A stretch of DNA of 32,799 bases from Chloroflexota bacterium (GTDB lineage Bacteria; Chloroflexota; Anaerolineae; Anaerolineales; Anaerolineaceae), in NCBI GenBank assembly GCA_021789855.1, contig JAJYIW010000008.1, positions 1 through 32,799 of the forward strand, read 5' to 3'. Shown piece after piece: positions 32,437 to 32,799 of this stretch; the first letter of the stretch is position 1; each line of letters starts with the position of its first letter. The notes beneath the pieces were generated by a model, which was not told the DNA's origin, searched no databases, and saw only the letters and a program-made list of their open reading frames with translations. A program made the translations under genes and the position numbers.

Positions 32437-32529
32437 TCAGCCTGCCAGGCGGATCACAACGATCCCAATCCACATCACCAGGGCGCCAAAAACGATGCTG
32501 ATTTCGCGGAAGGCGCCCGCGTATGTCAT
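32437..32529 (-). pseudogene. C-terminal fragment resembling an EamA transporter
   Basis: The minus strand reads MTYAGAFREISIVFGALVMW, then IGIVVIRLAG and a stop: 30 codons, with an in-frame TAA four codons before the Met and no SD. The block resembles the last helices of EamA/DMT transporters (compare AFREISIVFGAL). A 30-residue transporter end cannot function, so this is most likely a gene remnant. A partial intact EamA gene lies at the other end of the window. Confidence 0.5.
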
Positions 32530-32621
32530 GACCGAGAAATGTTATTCGGTCAGCGCCAACGCGGGTCGGCATTTCCTTCGGGGTTAACCTGAGACTCAGA
32601 TGGATATGTTACTTTCTACGT

Positions 32622-32799
32622 ATGAAATCTACCCAAGTTAGCTTCCTGTGCTTCGTGATCCTGGCGTTCACAGTCACTGCCTGCCAGGCGACCAGTCCCA
32701 CGCCCTTGACTACTCAGGCGGTCACCCCTTCGCTTGCCAAGCCGCAGGTCACGATCATACCGATGGCATCCACGCAGCCCTCCGCCACGCTGACCTCCC
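32622..32799 (+). CDS. Lipoprotein, N-terminal part (runs off the window)
   Basis: From ATG 32622 the frame reads MKSTQVSFLCFVILAFTVTA and then Cys (lipobox VTAC), followed by Thr/Pro-rich sequence (QATSPTPLTTQAVTPS), and leaves the window. It is an exported lipoprotein with a flexible, possibly glycosylated linker; the functional domain is beyond the edge. An ATG at 32600 leads to an early stop and is excluded. No strong SD is seen. Confidence 0.6.
   Translation, partial: MKSTQVSFLCFVILAFTVTACQATSPTPLTTQAVTPSLAKPQVTIIPMASTQPSATLTS

Overview
This window reads as a chromosomal segment from a bacterium of the Chloroflexota, probably Anaerolineae-like. That placement is an inference. It rests on the gene set: a Tricorn protease, an Ala/Gln-rich lipoprotein, paired YggT-like proteins, bacterial RRM proteins, and a GHL6-type glycosidase relative. 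No rRNA, tRNA, CRISPR array, insertion sequence or phage gene was seen. Most genes have clear Shine-Dalgarno (SD) sequences.

Layout. (1) 1-5359 is ordinary metabolism: a partial EamA transporter and a DUF362 protein on the minus strand, then a geranylgeranyl-reductase-like flavoprotein and a GMC oxidoreductase with a ferredoxin-like Cys motif on the plus strand, then a YgiD-type dioxygenase on the minus strand. (2) 5360-5843 has no gene but holds several hairpins ending in a strong terminator, and is a candidate structured RNA. (3) 5844-19775 is a stress/adaptation island: a PAS-GAF histidine kinase with its OmpR-type regulator, two RRM proteins, a 40-residue basic protein, two Dps paralogues (one without its metal ligands), two YggT-like membrane proteins, a GlsB/YmgE-like protein, a wrecked Mg2+ P-type ATPase gene, a small membrane protein, a lipoprotein/lipid-kinase/PAP2 operon, and an eRF1-like/unknown/FtsH operon. 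(4) 20103-21923 encodes a secreted BNR-repeat protein. (5) 22094-27286 is a TetR-controlled MacAB-like export operon with a textbook promoter and palindromic operator. (6) 27300-32799 has a GHL6-like protein that appears to have lost its middle, a Tricorn protease, a small unknown protein, an EamA fragment and the start of a lipoprotein gene.

The main discovery is a promoter element of about 50 bp found five times in 8.6 kb (about 8270, 8765, 10203, 13733 and 16805), all on the plus strand. Each copy combines a conserved upstream block, an nGGACA element, an 18-nt spacer and a TAnnAW -10 (TACGAT, TACCAT, TATCAT or TATAAA). Each precedes a different transcription unit of the island, which suggests one regulon. 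The two-component system at its left edge is the obvious candidate regulator. One copy places its -10 so that the following GTG start would be at the 5' end of a leaderless mRNA.

Taken together, the island looks like a coordinated envelope and macromolecule protection programme: DNA/iron protection (Dps), RNA binding (RRM), translation-linked factors (eRF1-like), membrane proteolysis (FtsH) and lipid turnover (DAG kinase-like plus PAP2). Functions come from reading motifs by eye; no database search was run.
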